Positions 45,581-57,802 are shown, counted from the first letter of the stretch. The stretch: DNA of 64,000 nucleotides from an uncultured Paracoccaceae bacterium (GCA_947497985.1 CANMIX010000014.1:62001-126000); one strand, 5' to 3'. Translations and numbers: made by a program. Notes: generated by a model from the sequence alone, not told the origin.

Positions 45581-46252
45581 TCAACCATCCTGTGCAGATG
45601 CGCTCTCAGGAAGCCCACCAAGTGCTACAATCAACTGATTTGCGCGATCCTGAACGTCAACGGATACCGTTGCGTCATCCACCAAAGTCTGCAGCAAGGC
45701 AAGCGCGCCCTCGGTATTGCCAGATTCGATTTCCAACAACGCCAATTGTTCCGCCGCAAGATGCGCCAAAGGCGCGCCAGGTGCGGCCAATGCATTCAAC
45801 TGCAAACGACGTTCGTCAATGCTGAGCGTGTCGTTTTGCAGTGCCAACGCCTTGAACGAGGCGATATGGCGATAGATGACAGGCAGGTCGCCATTGGACG
45901 CAATGGATTGATAGAGCGGCACCGCCGCGTCGATTTCACCAGCCTCAACCAATGCACCCGCGCGTGCCATATCAACCAACATCGCAGCATCCACGCCGTC
46001 TGCCGCAACCGCAGCCAAGTTTTGCGCGCGTTCTGCGGCTTCACTGGGTTCGACAGCGCTGATCAGCGCATCGCCCAAGGCCTGCGCGGCAGCTTCCTCG
46101 TTGGCGCGGTTATATTCGCGGACGGCGGTCCCACCTACGACAAGCACAACGGCTACTGCCCCAATCCAGCCATAGCGGCGCAGCACTTGGTACAGACGAT
46201 CACGGCGGACCTCTTCGGTCACCTCATCGATGAAACTGTCGGTATCGCTCAT
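45581..46252 (-). CDS. YfgM-like inner membrane TPR protein
   Basis: 223 residues: a short cytoplasmic N-terminus, one membrane helix (WIGAVAVVLVVGGTAV, about 29-44) and a periplasmic TPR-like domain (AALVEAGEIDAAVPLYQSIA, LALLEIESGNTEGALALLQT). It matches YfgM-type proteins that bind SecYEG and pass proteins to chaperones. It lies just upstream of bamB, as in Escherichia coli and others. Confidence 0.87.
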   Translation of the reverse strand: MSDTDSFIDEVTEEVRRDRLYQVLRRYGWIGAVAVVLVVGGTAVREYNRANEEAAAQALGDALISAVEPSEAAERAQNLAAVAADGVDAAMLVDMARAGALVEAGEIDAAVPLYQSIASNGDLPVIYRHIASFKALALQNDTLSIDERRLQLNALAAPGAPLAHLAAEQLALLEIESGNTEGALALLQTLVDDATVSVDVQDRANQLIVALGGLPESASAQDG

Positions 46253-46391
46253 ATGAAACCCCCTTCGGATCGCAGCTCTTTGACGTCAGATCTGCAAGCT
46301 TTGGCACGTCTTACCCTGCCCGTATCTACAAGCCAAGTGGCCCAATGTGTATTCCATACAAAGAAAAATGCATCATTGGCCTACAAATGTG

Positions 46392-46413
46392 ATCTAAACC
46401 ACTTAGTTTAGAT
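46392..46413. promoter_or_regulatory. Palindromic candidate operator of the RND efflux operon
   Basis: ATCTAAAC and GTTTAGAT half-sites separated by 6 bp, a perfect 22-bp inverted repeat in the divergent region, 111 bp before the efflux start codon. A second larger repeat (GGCCCAATG at 46339-46347 and CATTGGCC at 46374-46381) lies upstream. Size and position suit a TetR-type repressor, but no regulator gene is in the neighbourhood. Confidence 0.5.
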
Positions 46414-46524
46414 GGAGCTACGCGTATATGTTGCGTGCCGAATCTTTGCTTCGTGCGAAACATCTTTTTGGAACGCCCGCTTCATACCGAGTTGCGTTAT
46501 CCACCATTTGCAGGGCTCACTACT

Positions 46525-47769
46525 ATGCGTCTGATACCAATTTTGACCGCAATCATCGTCACCGCTTTCCTCTATATGCTGGTGATTGAGCGAGAATCGC
46601 TCCTGGCCTTTGCGCGTGGGGCCGAAGACGACGCCCCGCAAGGGAGCGCATCCGCCGAAGAAGATACAGGCGTAGCCTCCAGCCCAGAGGACGACAGCAA
46701 CAAGGTTCGCGTTGTCGCCCTGCGCAGTTCCGCGCGCGTCATCGACAGTGCCGTCGTGCTGCGCGGTCGGACCCAGGCCAAACGCCAAGTTGAGGTCCGC
46801 GCAGAGACAACAGCAACTGTGATCAACCCGCCGCTGCGTAAAGGGGTGCAAGTTCAAGCCGGTGAAGCCCTTTGTGTTTTGGATCCCGGCACCCGTCCTG
46901 CACAACTCGCACAAGCGCGGGCCCGCCTGACAGAAGCCAAAGCAAAGCAGCCCGAAGCCCAGGCACGTTTGGAAGAGGCGCACGCCTTGTTGAAAGAGGC
47001 GCGGATCAACCTGACGGCATCGCAGAAACTGTCCAAAGGCGGCTTTGCCTCTGAGACCACATTGGCCGGCGCCGAAGCCTCGGAACGGACAGCCATTGCG
47101 GCCATTGCCAGCGCCGAAGCCGGTCTGGAATCCACGACAGCCGACATTGAAGCCGCAGCCGCAACCGTGAGCGAGGCCGAAAAGGAAATGGAACGCTTGA
47201 CCATTCTGGCCCCCTTTGACGGTCTGCTGGAAAGCGACACGGCAGAGCTGGGCAGTTTGATGCAGGCGGGATCCCTGTGTGCAACGGTTATCCAATTGGA
47301 CGAGATCAAACTGGTGGGCTTTGTACCTGAGGCCGACGTAGACCGGGTGGAAATCGGCGCGCTTGCCAATGCCAAGCTGGCAACCGGCGCTGATGTTCAG
47401 GGGCGGGTGACCTTTGTCAGCCGCTCCGCTGATCCGGAAACCCGTACATTTGAGATCGACATTGCTGTGCCAAATGCGGATCTGAAAATCCGCGACGGGC
47501 AAACAGCTGACATCGTAATCTCGGCGGATGGGGCTCAGGCGCATAAATTGCCGCAATCCGCACTTACCCTGAACAACGAGGGACGATTGGGGGTCCGCAT
47601 TGTGGGGGCTGACAGCAAAGTCGAATTTATTCCCGTTACCTTGTTGCGTGACACAGTGGATGGCGTCTGGCTGTCAGGCCTGCCCGATCAGGCGGATGTG
47701 ATTGTCGTTGGCCAGGATTTCGTGACCCAAGGTGTCCTTGTGGCTGCCACATATAAAGAGGCGATCTGA
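46525..47769 (+). CDS. RND efflux periplasmic adaptor (membrane fusion protein)
   Basis: 414 residues from the ATG at 46525. A membrane anchor (IPILTAIIVTAFLYML), an acidic linker, then a barrel-sandwich domain: RAETTATVINPPLRKGVQVQ, a long helical hairpin with Ala/Glu repeats, and ILAPFDGLLESDTAELGSL. It bridges the inner-membrane pump and an outer-membrane channel; the latter is not in the window. The pump gene starts 2 bp after the stop. Confidence 0.92.
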   Translation: MRLIPILTAIIVTAFLYMLVIERESLLAFARGAEDDAPQGSASAEEDTGVASSPEDDSNKVRVVALRSSARVIDSAVVLRGRTQAKRQVEVRAETTATVINPPLRKGVQVQAGEALCVLDPGTRPAQLAQARARLTEAKAKQPEAQARLEEAHALLKEARINLTASQKLSKGGFASETTLAGAEASERTAIAAIASAEAGLESTTADIEAAAATVSEAEKEMERLTILAPFDGLLESDTAELGSLMQAGSLCATVIQLDEIKLVGFVPEADVDRVEIGALANAKLATGADVQGRVTFVSRSADPETRTFEIDIAVPNADLKIRDGQTADIVISADGAQAHKLPQSALTLNNEGRLGVRIVGADSKVEFIPVTLLRDTVDGVWLSGLPDQADVIVVGQDFVTQGVLVAATYKEAI

Positions 47770-47771
47770 AG

Positions 47772-50700
47772 ATGACCGGCATTGTAGACTGGGCCGCCAG
47801 CCGCGCCCGAATGGTGATCGCCTTTATCGTGATCTCACTTTTGGTGGGGGGATTTGCGTATTCTGCCCTGCCCAAAGAGGGCGAACCAGATATTGAAATC
47901 CCAGCGATCTTTATCTCGGTCCCCTTCCCCGGCATCTCTGCAGAAGACGCTGAGACTTTGTTGGTCAAAGTGATGGAGACCGAGCTGTCGGACCTAGACG
48001 GGCTCGACAAAATGACCGCCACTGCAGCCGAAGGCTATGCCGGTGTTGCGCTCGAATTTGATTTCGGCTGGGACAAGACCGCCATTATCGCCGATATTCG
48101 CGACGCAATGGATACGGCCGAGGCTGATTTCCCGGAAGGATCTGAAAAGTATTCGATCACTGAAATCAACTTCTCGGAGTTCCCGATTGTAATCGTTAAT
48201 CTGACCGGTGATGTGCCAGAGCGCACCATGACGCGGATCGCCAACAATCTGCAGGACGATCTGGAATCACTGGATGCGGTTCTTGAAGCCGGTATCGCTG
48301 GCAAGCGCGAAGAAATGGTCGAAGTGATCATCGATCCATTGCGCCTTGAGGCCTATAACGTCACCGCGCTTGAACTGATCGAGGTTGTGCAAAACAACAA
48401 CCAGCTGATCGCAGCCGGTGAGGTCGACAGCGAACAAGGCGCCTTCGCGGTCAAAATCCCTTCGACCTTTGACGAAGTGCAAGACATCTATGAGCTGCCC
48501 ATCAAAACCAATGGCGACCGTGTGGTCACATTGGGCGAACTGGCAGAGATCAATTTTACCTTTGAAGACCGCGAAGGCACCGCCCGTTTTGATGGTGAGA
48601 ACACGATTGCGTTGCAAGTTGTCAAACGTAAGGGCTTCAACCTGATCGACACGGTTGCCAAGGTGAAAGAGACCATTGCGATTTCGCAATCGCGTTGGCC
48701 TGAGGAGCTGCAGACCGCTATCACTGTGGGCACGTCAAATGACCAAAGCTACAAGGTTGGCTCTATGGTGAGCCAGCTGGAAGGCTCGGTTCTGACGGCG
48801 ATTGCGCTGGTTATGATCGTGGTTCTTTCGGCCTTGGGCAGCCGCGCAGCATTGCTGGTTGGGTTTGCGATCCCAACGTCGTTCCTGTTGTGTTTTGCGT
48901 TCTTGGCAGTGATGGGCATCAGCATCTCAAACATCGTGATGTTCGGCTTGATCTTGGCCGTGGGCATGTTGGTCGACGGGGCCATCGTTGTGGTGGAATA
49001 CGCAGACAAACGCATCAAGGACGGCGTTGGCCCGATGCACGCCTATGTGGAAGCCGCACAGCGAATGTTCTGGCCAATTGTCTCCTCAACCGCGACGACG
49101 CTTTGTGCCTTCTTGCCGATGCTGTTTTGGCCCGGTGTTCCAGGTGAATTCATGGGCATGCTGCCCGTTACCTTGATCTTTGTTCTGTCGGCATCGCTGA
49201 TCGTTGCTCTGATCTATTTGCCCGTTATGGGCGGTGTCTCCGGCCGGATGAGCCGCAGTTTTGGCTCCTTGGCCGATATCTTGCGTGCCCGCTTACCGTG
49301 GGTGGTTCGCGCGGCCTTGGTGCCTCTTTCGATGTGGGGCATGTTCACGGGCGCTATGCAGATGTTGAATCCTGTCTACATCATGCCCGAGGGCACGCCC
49401 GGCGGTGTTGCGCTGCTTGTTGGTGGCATTCTTTTCGCGCTGACTGCATTCGCAGCTTCTGTGACCCTATCCGCCGTGGAACGCCAAGCCCCGGAACAAG
49501 AGCCGCAAACTGGGTTCCGCCTGAACGCTTTTGGCTGGTTTATCAAACTGATTGCCGGCAACCCGGTTATGCCGATTGTGACAATCGTGGTGGTGGCATT
49601 CGGAATTTCGACTGTTTTCAAAATGTTCAGCGAAAACAACTATGGCGTTGAATTCTTTGTCGCGACCGAGCCCGAACAGGCCACCGCTTATGTGCGCGCA
49701 CGGGGTAACCTGTCACTCAATGAAAAAGACGACATGGTGCGCATCGCGGAAGAGGTGATCAGTGAACACCCTGCGGTCATCAATGTCTTCTCTTTTGCTG
49801 GGGATGGCGGTTTGAACACCGACAGCTCTGGTGCGTCTTTGCCGCCGGACACGGTTGGTCAGGTCCAGTTTGAGATCATTCCTTGGGATGACCGGCCGAA
49901 GTTGAAAGAAGAATTGTTCAACGGTTGGTTCACACGAGAGGTGACTGCTCCTGAATTTGACGGCGACTTCGTCATGGATGAACTGAACCGGATGGTCGCT
50001 GATATTCCCGGATTTGTCGTGGAACTGCGCGCTTTGGCGGATGGTCCGGCTGCGGGCAAACCGGTTCATCTGCGGATCCGCGGAGACGACTGGGAACCCC
50101 TGCGTGAGGCGGCAAATCTTGCCCGCGCGAAATTCGACGAATTGCCGGGCTTGATGCAGCAAGAAGACAGCCTCCCCCTGCCCGGCATCGACTGGGAAAT
50201 TGATGTCGATGTGGCCCGCGCCGGACGCTATGGCGCGGATGTTGCCACGGTTGGTGCAATGGTGCAGCTGGTGACCCGCGGGATCTTGCTGGGTGAAATG
50301 CGGATCAACAATTCCGACGAGGAAAGCGAAATCCGCGTGCGCTTGCCCGAGAAGGACCGCGTTCTGTCGACTTTGGATACAATCAAGGTGCCTACCGAAG
50401 GCGGCCCGGTTCCCCTTTCCAACTTCACCGAACGTCGCCCCGTGCCAAAACTCGCTCAGATCGACCGGGTCGATCAACAGCGTTACTACGACGTAAAGGC
50501 GGATTTTGAACCAGGTCTCAGCGCGGTGATGCTGGGCGAAGGCGAGGAAGCGGTGGAATTGGCGTTGCTGAAACTTGTTGACGACGGTCAAGAGGCGGCG
50601 CTGACCGCTCCAAATGGCCTTCAGTTCAACGTTTCGGCTTTAACCGGAGCCGCAACGGCCCAGGAAGTTGAGGACGCCTTGGCTGGTGACGGACGCTTGT

Positions 50701-51542
50701 TGCCGGTCAATGCAAATGAACGCATTGCGGCTCTGACCAAATGGCTGGAGACAGAGCCGTTTGACAAATCCATCACTTGGGAGTGGACCGGCGACCAAGA
50801 GGAACAAGAGGAATCTGGTGCCTTCTTGTCCAAAGCCTTTGCAGGTGCGCTGGCGCTGATGTTTGTCATTCTGCTGGCGCAGTTCAACAGCTTCTACAAC
50901 TCGGTACTGGTGTTGCTGGCGGTGATCCTGTCGACCACCGGTGTTCTGATTGGCATGATGGTGATGCAGCAGCCGTTCTCGATCATCATGACCGGGACAG
51001 GTATTGTGGCGCTGGCGGGGATCGTGGTGAACAACAACATTGTTCTGATCGACACCTATCAGGAATACAGCCAGCAGATGCCCCGGATCGAAGCAATCAT
51101 TCGCACGGCGCAACAGCGGATCCGTCCGGTTCTGTTGACCACCATCACGACAATGGCCGGTCTCGCGCCAATGATGTTTGGCCTCAGCCTCGATTTCATC
51201 GGCGGCGGATACACGATCGACAGCCCAACCGCGCTGTGGTGGAAACAGCTGGCAACAGCCGTGGTCTTTGGCCTTGGCATCGCGACGGTATTGACCCTGG
51301 TGGTGACCCCGTCTTTGTTGGCAATCCGAGTCTGGGTCAGCACCTATGCCGCCGCACTTGGCCGTTTGTTGGCAAGAGTATCCGGTGGATCGGACAGTGC
51401 TGCAGCTCAAGACCGACGTCTTGCGCGTGACGCTGGCGCATTAGCCGCAACGGAAATCCAATGGGAAGAGACCCCCGAAGCGCCACGCACAAAAAAGGCC
51501 AAGGACGGCACTCCCTCGCGCCCGTTGCGCGCTGCGGAATAA
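47772..51542 (+). CDS. RND efflux pump, inner membrane transporter
   Basis: 1256 residues, longer than the usual 1020-1050. Twelve membrane helices with two large periplasmic loops. The proton-relay helix reads GMLVDGAIVVVEYADK, so the Asp-Asp pair of AcrB is Asp-Gly, as in some heavy-metal and other RND groups; that may alter coupling or substrate class. Extra sequence lies after helix 6 and in a Pro/Lys-rich tail. It forms an operon with the adaptor and ends in a terminator. Substrate unknown. Confidence 0.93.
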   Translation: MTGIVDWAASRARMVIAFIVISLLVGGFAYSALPKEGEPDIEIPAIFISVPFPGISAEDAETLLVKVMETELSDLDGLDKMTATAAEGYAGVALEFDFGWDKTAIIADIRDAMDTAEADFPEGSEKYSITEINFSEFPIVIVNLTGDVPERTMTRIANNLQDDLESLDAVLEAGIAGKREEMVEVIIDPLRLEAYNVTALELIEVVQNNNQLIAAGEVDSEQGAFAVKIPSTFDEVQDIYELPIKTNGDRVVTLGELAEINFTFEDREGTARFDGENTIALQVVKRKGFNLIDTVAKVKETIAISQSRWPEELQTAITVGTSNDQSYKVGSMVSQLEGSVLTAIALVMIVVLSALGSRAALLVGFAIPTSFLLCFAFLAVMGISISNIVMFGLILAVGMLVDGAIVVVEYADKRIKDGVGPMHAYVEAAQRMFWPIVSSTATTLCAFLPMLFWPGVPGEFMGMLPVTLIFVLSASLIVALIYLPVMGGVSGRMSRSFGSLADILRARLPWVVRAALVPLSMWGMFTGAMQMLNPVYIMPEGTPGGVALLVGGILFALTAFAASVTLSAVERQAPEQEPQTGFRLNAFGWFIKLIAGNPVMPIVTIVVVAFGISTVFKMFSENNYGVEFFVATEPEQATAYVRARGNLSLNEKDDMVRIAEEVISEHPAVINVFSFAGDGGLNTDSSGASLPPDTVGQVQFEIIPWDDRPKLKEELFNGWFTREVTAPEFDGDFVMDELNRMVADIPGFVVELRALADGPAAGKPVHLRIRGDDWEPLREAANLARAKFDELPGLMQQEDSLPLPGIDWEIDVDVARAGRYGADVATVGAMVQLVTRGILLGEMRINNSDEESEIRVRLPEKDRVLSTLDTIKVPTEGGPVPLSNFTERRPVPKLAQIDRVDQQRYYDVKADFEPGLSAVMLGEGEEAVELALLKLVDDGQEAALTAPNGLQFNVSALTGAATAQEVEDALAGDGRLLPVNANERIAALTKWLETEPFDKSITWEWTGDQEEQEESGAFLSKAFAGALALMFVILLAQFNSFYNSVLVLLAVILSTTGVLIGMMVMQQPFSIIMTGTGIVALAGIVVNNNIVLIDTYQEYSQQMPRIEAIIRTAQQRIRPVLLTTITTMAGLAPMMFGLSLDFIGGGYTIDSPTALWWKQLATAVVFGLGIATVLTLVVTPSLLAIRVWVSTYAAALGRLLARVSGGSDSAAAQDRRLARDAGALAATEIQWEETPEAPRTKKAKDGTPSRPLRAAE

Positions 51543-51562
51543 GGTCATAACGCAACTTCTAA

Positions 51563-51600
51563 AAAAGCCCCGCCAGTGTGAACCGGCGGGGCTTTTCTGT
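51563..51600. terminator. Bidirectional terminator between RND pump and LysE genes
   Basis: AAAAGCCCCGCC pairs perfectly with GGCGGGGCTTTT, A/T flanked on both sides, so it can stop both the pump operon and the convergent LysE gene. Confidence 0.88.
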
Positions 51601-51618
51601 TTTCGCTCGCAATTACGT

Positions 51619-52233
51619 TCAACGCTGAATGGCCATCACCGCGCTGCCGCCCAAAAGTGTAAACCCGCCACCAAGGCGGATGCGTTTTTGGGCGCGTGCG
51701 GATTTCAGTCGTTGGCTGACCCAAGCCGCGGCCAGCCCGTAACCGCCAAGGATGGCTGCGACCACAACACAAGACGTCGCCATCAGGATCAGGAACTGCG
51801 GCACTTGGGCCGCGGCTGGGTTGATGAATTGGGCCAGGAACGCCATGTAGAACATGATCGCCTTGGGGTTCAAAATACCGGTAAAGAAACCGGCCCGCCA
51901 GCTCGCTGCTGAGCTGATTTGCACAGGTTCCGCCATATCCACCGCGCGCCCAGCTGAACGGATTTGTTGCAGACCGAGATAGGCCATATAGGCAACACCA
52001 GCCCATTTCACGACGGTAAAGGCCAAGGCCGATGCGGCAAAGATCGCTCCAAGCCCCACGTAGGACGCCGTCATGACAATGATCCCGCCGAACACATCAC
52101 CGGCCACACACACAAGGGCCGCTCGGCGGCCATTGGCCAAGGACTGACCGACCACCATCAAAACACTTGGCCCCGGCAAAAGGGAAATAACCGCAGTGGC
52201 GACAACATATGTCAGCCAGACTTCAAACGACAT
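51619..52233 (-). CDS. LysE family amino acid exporter
   Basis: 204 residues, five to six membrane helices. ISLLPGPSVLMVVGQSLANG near 17-36 and GVAYMAYLGLQQIRSAG near 74 match the LysE/RhtB family; FFTGILNPKAIMFYMAFLAQ follows. Exports amino acids or related compounds; the substrate cannot be told. A GGAAAG precedes the ATG. Confidence 0.9.
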   Translation of the reverse strand: MSFEVWLTYVVATAVISLLPGPSVLMVVGQSLANGRRAALVCVAGDVFGGIIVMTASYVGLGAIFAASALAFTVVKWAGVAYMAYLGLQQIRSAGRAVDMAEPVQISSAASWRAGFFTGILNPKAIMFYMAFLAQFINPAAAQVPQFLILMATSCVVVAAILGGYGLAAAWVSQRLKSARAQKRIRLGGGFTLLGGSAVMAIQR

Positions 52234-52299
52234 AATTGAACTTTCCTCAAGGAACGCCCGGACACCACGAGCGGCGTCCGGAACTTCGATGGATGGACC

Positions 52300-54346
<2,047 letters not shown>

Positions 54347-54547
54347 GCGTGCGCTTTGGGTAGCAAGCAAAACCGCCGGCGGTCAACAGCGATATCTGCG
54401 AGCGGCGGAAATCACCAGAACATGCCGCACCAGGGCTCCAAACCACCACCACACAGGTTTTGTCGCAAATTCATTGCCTTGGCAGGATAAGTTAGCAGTG
54501 GAAACACATCCTTTTTCCACCTGACACCCCTAGTCAAAAGGGACGCA

Positions 54548-55297
54548 ATGGCACGCTATCACAGCTATTTTATCTGCACCTCACCGCGCAGCGGCAGCAC
54601 GTTGCTTTGTAAAATGCTGGCCGAGGCGGGGATTGCGGGTCGGCCGCGATCTTACTTTCACGACGCCTCACGCAGCGATTGGGCTGACGGCATGAACCTT
54701 GTGGCAGCGCCTGAGTTGACGGAACAGGAACAATTGGCGAGGGTTTTCGCCACCGCTCGAACTCTCGCGCGAAACGGAAATGCGGTTGCCGGGTTTCGTC
54801 TGCAACGGCATAGTTTCGACTATTTTGCAGAACAACTGGCGCTGTGTTGTCCAGAGCCGCAAGATACGGCTGAACGGATCCGCCATCTGTTCGGCCGAAC
54901 CCTTTTTGTGCATCTAACCCGACAAGACAAACTGGCCCAAAGCGTGTCCTACGTCAAAGCGGAACAGAGTGGGCTGTGGCATCGTCACGCGGATGGGCGA
55001 GAGCTGGAACGTCTGGCACCGCCAGCGCCCCCGCGTTTTGACCGCGCCGCCATCGCGCAACAGCTAGAGAGGCTGACAGGATATGATCGCGCCTGGCTGG
55101 ATTGGTTTCGTGCGGCTATGATACAGCCCTATGTCATCGGTTACGACAACCTGTCTGCCGCACCGCAAGAGGTCTTGGGTGGTCTTTTGGCCGAACTGGG
55201 TCTCGATCCGGGGGCGGCGCAAACGGTGCAGCCGCCTGTTGCGCGACTTTCGGATGACATCAATCGGGACTGGATCGCACGGTTTAAGCAATATTGA
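54548..55297 (+). CDS. Stf0-type sulfotransferase
   Basis: 249 residues. The PAPS 5'-phosphosulfate loop is SPRSGSTLLCKML near 12-24, and HLTRQDKLAQSVSYVKAEQS near 120 plus GYDNLSAAPQEVL match Stf0 (trehalose 2-sulfotransferase-like). It sulfates a small or lipid-linked acceptor; the acceptor here is unknown. Not part of a sulfation cluster in this window. Confidence 0.86.
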   Translation: MARYHSYFICTSPRSGSTLLCKMLAEAGIAGRPRSYFHDASRSDWADGMNLVAAPELTEQEQLARVFATARTLARNGNAVAGFRLQRHSFDYFAEQLALCCPEPQDTAERIRHLFGRTLFVHLTRQDKLAQSVSYVKAEQSGLWHRHADGRELERLAPPAPPRFDRAAIAQQLERLTGYDRAWLDWFRAAMIQPYVIGYDNLSAAPQEVLGGLLAELGLDPGAAQTVQPPVARLSDDINRDWIARFKQY

Positions 55298-55313
55298 CCA
55301 CCCAACCACCAAT

Positions 55314-55335
55314 GGCCCTGCATTGCTGCAGGGCC
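55314..55335 (+). terminator. Hairpin after the sulfotransferase gene
   Basis: GGCCCTGCA and TGCAGGGCC form a perfect 9-bp stem with a 4-nt loop 16 bp after the stop. No T-run, so termination may need a factor. Confidence 0.5.
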
Positions 55336-55416
55336 TGGGTCATGACAAAAAGACCTTGGGGGGTGTCTGGTCATGACAGTGGGCGCAGATGGGGAGCAGG
55401 CTGCGCCACGAGTGTT

Positions 55417-55665
55417 TTATCCGCTGAACACCAGATAACCTGCGTCCACCGCAGCGGTGACTTCAGATTCGTCAGCCTCGCCATCGCCGTTCACGTCGAT
55501 CAGTCCAAAGGTCTCGGGCGTGATGGTTGGAAAGGCGACCTGCATCTCTTCCAAGGACAGCGACCCATTGCCATCGACATCCATTTCAACGGGGATGCTG
55601 TCCGCGAACGCTGGGGCTGCGATCAAAGTGCTGGCCAGAAGAGCGTATGAAAAATTGCGTGTCAT
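55417..55665 (-). CDS. Small secreted EF-hand protein
   Basis: 82 residues from the ATG at 55665 (GGAG upstream). A signal peptide (ends AFADS) then two EF-hand loops: DVDGNGSLSLEE and DVNGDGEADESE. Likely a periplasmic calcium-binding protein. Role unknown. Nothing recognised between 55666 and 55921. Confidence 0.8.
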   Translation of the reverse strand: MTRNFSYALLASTLIAAPAFADSIPVEMDVDGNGSLSLEEMQVAFPTITPETFGLIDVNGDGEADESEVTAAVDAGYLVFSG

Positions 55666-55921
55666 GGGGTTCTCCACAAGATTGAGAGTTAAGCCGCTCC
55701 GAGGCATTGCCCCCGAAGCTGAGGAGACCATAGGCCGCCCATGTTTGCCCCCACCACCGCCGCGCTGCTAAGCGGCGATTTCAGGCGTGTGCACGCGTGA
55801 ATGATGCTGCGGTGTCGGCGGCAAAACGCGGAGCCAAACCATGGTCTTGGCAACACGCTGACACTTGCCGACACTTCGTGCTGATTTCAGCCAAAAACGG
55901 CTCAACCGCAGTCTGATTCCG

Positions 55922-57739
55922 TTAAGCCACATCTTGTTCGGACTGCTGACGCTGCCATAGATGCGCGTAGCGCCCGTTTTGCTCCAAAAGCGCATCATGG
56001 GTGCCGACCTCAGCAATCTCACCCTGTTCCAACACAACAATCTTGTCCGCCTCGGCGACGGTCGACAGGCGGTGGGCAATGGTTATGACAGTGCGCCCCT
56101 GCCCGGCCCGTGACAGCGCCTCTTTGATCTCCTGCTCTGTGTCGGTGTCCAGTGCAGACGTCGCTTCATCGAGCAATAGGATCGGTGGGTTCTTCAACAG
56201 GGTACGAGCAATGCCAACGCGCTGTTTTTCTCCGCCTGAGAGTTTCAGGCCGCGTTCACCAACTTGGGTGTCATAGCCATCCGGAAGCGCTGCAATAAAA
56301 TCGTGGATCTGAGCATCGCGCGCGGCTTGCTCCACCTGTTCCTGCGTGGCCCCATCGCGCCCATAAGCAATGTTGTAGCGGATCGTCTCGTTGAACAGCA
56401 CCGTGTCCTGCGGCACCACGCCAATGGCCTGATGGAGGCTCTTTTGTGTGACATCACGCACGTCCTGACCATCAATTTTGAGCGCGCCTCCGGTGACATC
56501 ATAAAAGCGAAACAACAGACGTCCGATGGTCGATTTCCCTGACCCGGTTGAGCCAACAATGGCGACGGTCTGCCCGCCGGGGATATCCATCGACACACCT
56601 TTCAAAATCTCCCGCTCCGGCTCATAGGAGAACCGTAGATTTTCAAGCGAGATCGCCCCGCCTGAAACATTGAGCTCTTTGGCGTCGGGCTTGTCGCTGA
56701 CGTCAGCGGGCTGTTCCAACAGGTCAAACATCTCTCCCATGTCGACCAGACTTTGGCGGATCTCACGGTAGACCGAGCCAAGGAAATTCAACGGCACCGT
56801 GATCTGGATCATATAGGCGTTGACCATGACAAAATCACCGACGGTCAGCGCGCCGTTCTGAACGCCGATGGCTGCGAGCACCATCACGCCAACCAGACCC
56901 GACGTGATGATCAAGCTTTGACCGAAGTTCAGGAACGCCAGCGAATACGCCGTCTTGAGCGCCGCCTGAGCATAGCCCTTCATCGCGACGTCGTAACGCG
57001 CAGCTTCGCGTTCTTCGGCGACGAAATATTTCACGGTTTCATAGTTCAACAGGCTGTCGATGGCCTTTTGATTGGCGTCTGTATCCTGTTCGTTCATCTT
57101 GCGACGCAGCTTCACCCGCCATTCGGTCACGGTGAACGTAAACAGCACATAGGCCGCAATCGTAATCGCCACGACGACCAAATAGGAAATGTCGAACAGC
57201 ACCGCCAAGATAACGGCAACCATAAAAAGCTCTAGGAACAGCGGCCCGATCGAGAAGATCAAGAACCTCAGTAAGAACTCAACCCCTTTGACGCCGCGCT
57301 CAATAATCCGCGACAGACCACCGGTTTTGCGGGTGATGTGGTAACGCATGGACAGGCGGTGGATATGAGCAAAGGTTTCTAACGCCAATTGGCGCAACGC
57401 CCGTTGCGCGACCGGTGCAAAGATCGCATCGCGCAGTTGCTGCATGCCGATAGTTGCCACACGCGCCAGACCATAAGCAACGGTCAGACCAATCGCGCCG
57501 AGGGCCAAGGTCGACACGCCCTCTCCGGCCAGATGATCAACCGCGCCCTTGTACAGAACAGGCGTGTAGACCGCGATGACCTTGGACAGGATCAACGCCG
57601 CCATCGCCAAACAGACACGGATGCGCACCCATTTGGGATCTTGCGGCCAAATGTACGGGATCACGCGGCGAATGGTACGCCACCCCGATTGCCGCATTTC
57701 ATAAGACGACGGTGGCTGATTAGAGCTCATACTGCGCAT
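55922..57739 (-). CDS. ABC transporter, Atm1/ABCB6-like exporter
   Basis: 605 residues from the ATG at 57739 (AGGA six bases upstream). Six-helix membrane domain (about 30-330), then an ATPase with Walker A GSTGSGKSTIGRLLF near 393, signature LSGGEKQRVGIAR near 498 and Walker B ILLLDEATSALD near 521. The membrane sequence with SIGPLFLELFMV and NYETVKYF is of the Atm1 group, which exports glutathione-bound species tied to Fe-S or heavy-metal handling. Single gene. Confidence 0.92.
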   Translation of the reverse strand: MRSMSSNQPPSSYEMRQSGWRTIRRVIPYIWPQDPKWVRIRVCLAMAALILSKVIAVYTPVLYKGAVDHLAGEGVSTLALGAIGLTVAYGLARVATIGMQQLRDAIFAPVAQRALRQLALETFAHIHRLSMRYHITRKTGGLSRIIERGVKGVEFLLRFLIFSIGPLFLELFMVAVILAVLFDISYLVVVAITIAAYVLFTFTVTEWRVKLRRKMNEQDTDANQKAIDSLLNYETVKYFVAEEREAARYDVAMKGYAQAALKTAYSLAFLNFGQSLIITSGLVGVMVLAAIGVQNGALTVGDFVMVNAYMIQITVPLNFLGSVYREIRQSLVDMGEMFDLLEQPADVSDKPDAKELNVSGGAISLENLRFSYEPEREILKGVSMDIPGGQTVAIVGSTGSGKSTIGRLLFRFYDVTGGALKIDGQDVRDVTQKSLHQAIGVVPQDTVLFNETIRYNIAYGRDGATQEQVEQAARDAQIHDFIAALPDGYDTQVGERGLKLSGGEKQRVGIARTLLKNPPILLLDEATSALDTDTEQEIKEALSRAGQGRTVITIAHRLSTVAEADKIVVLEQGEIAEVGTHDALLEQNGRYAHLWQRQQSEQDVA

Positions 57740-57802
57740 AGTTATCCTGACTGGACCCAAGTGGCCTGCCAGGCTTAGGTCTTGGCTATGGATGGAACAA
57801 GT

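Noticed and set aside
46408-47556. Minus-strand frame opposite the RND adaptor
   Set aside because: Cys/Gly/Phe-rich shadow; the adaptor protein has full domain support.
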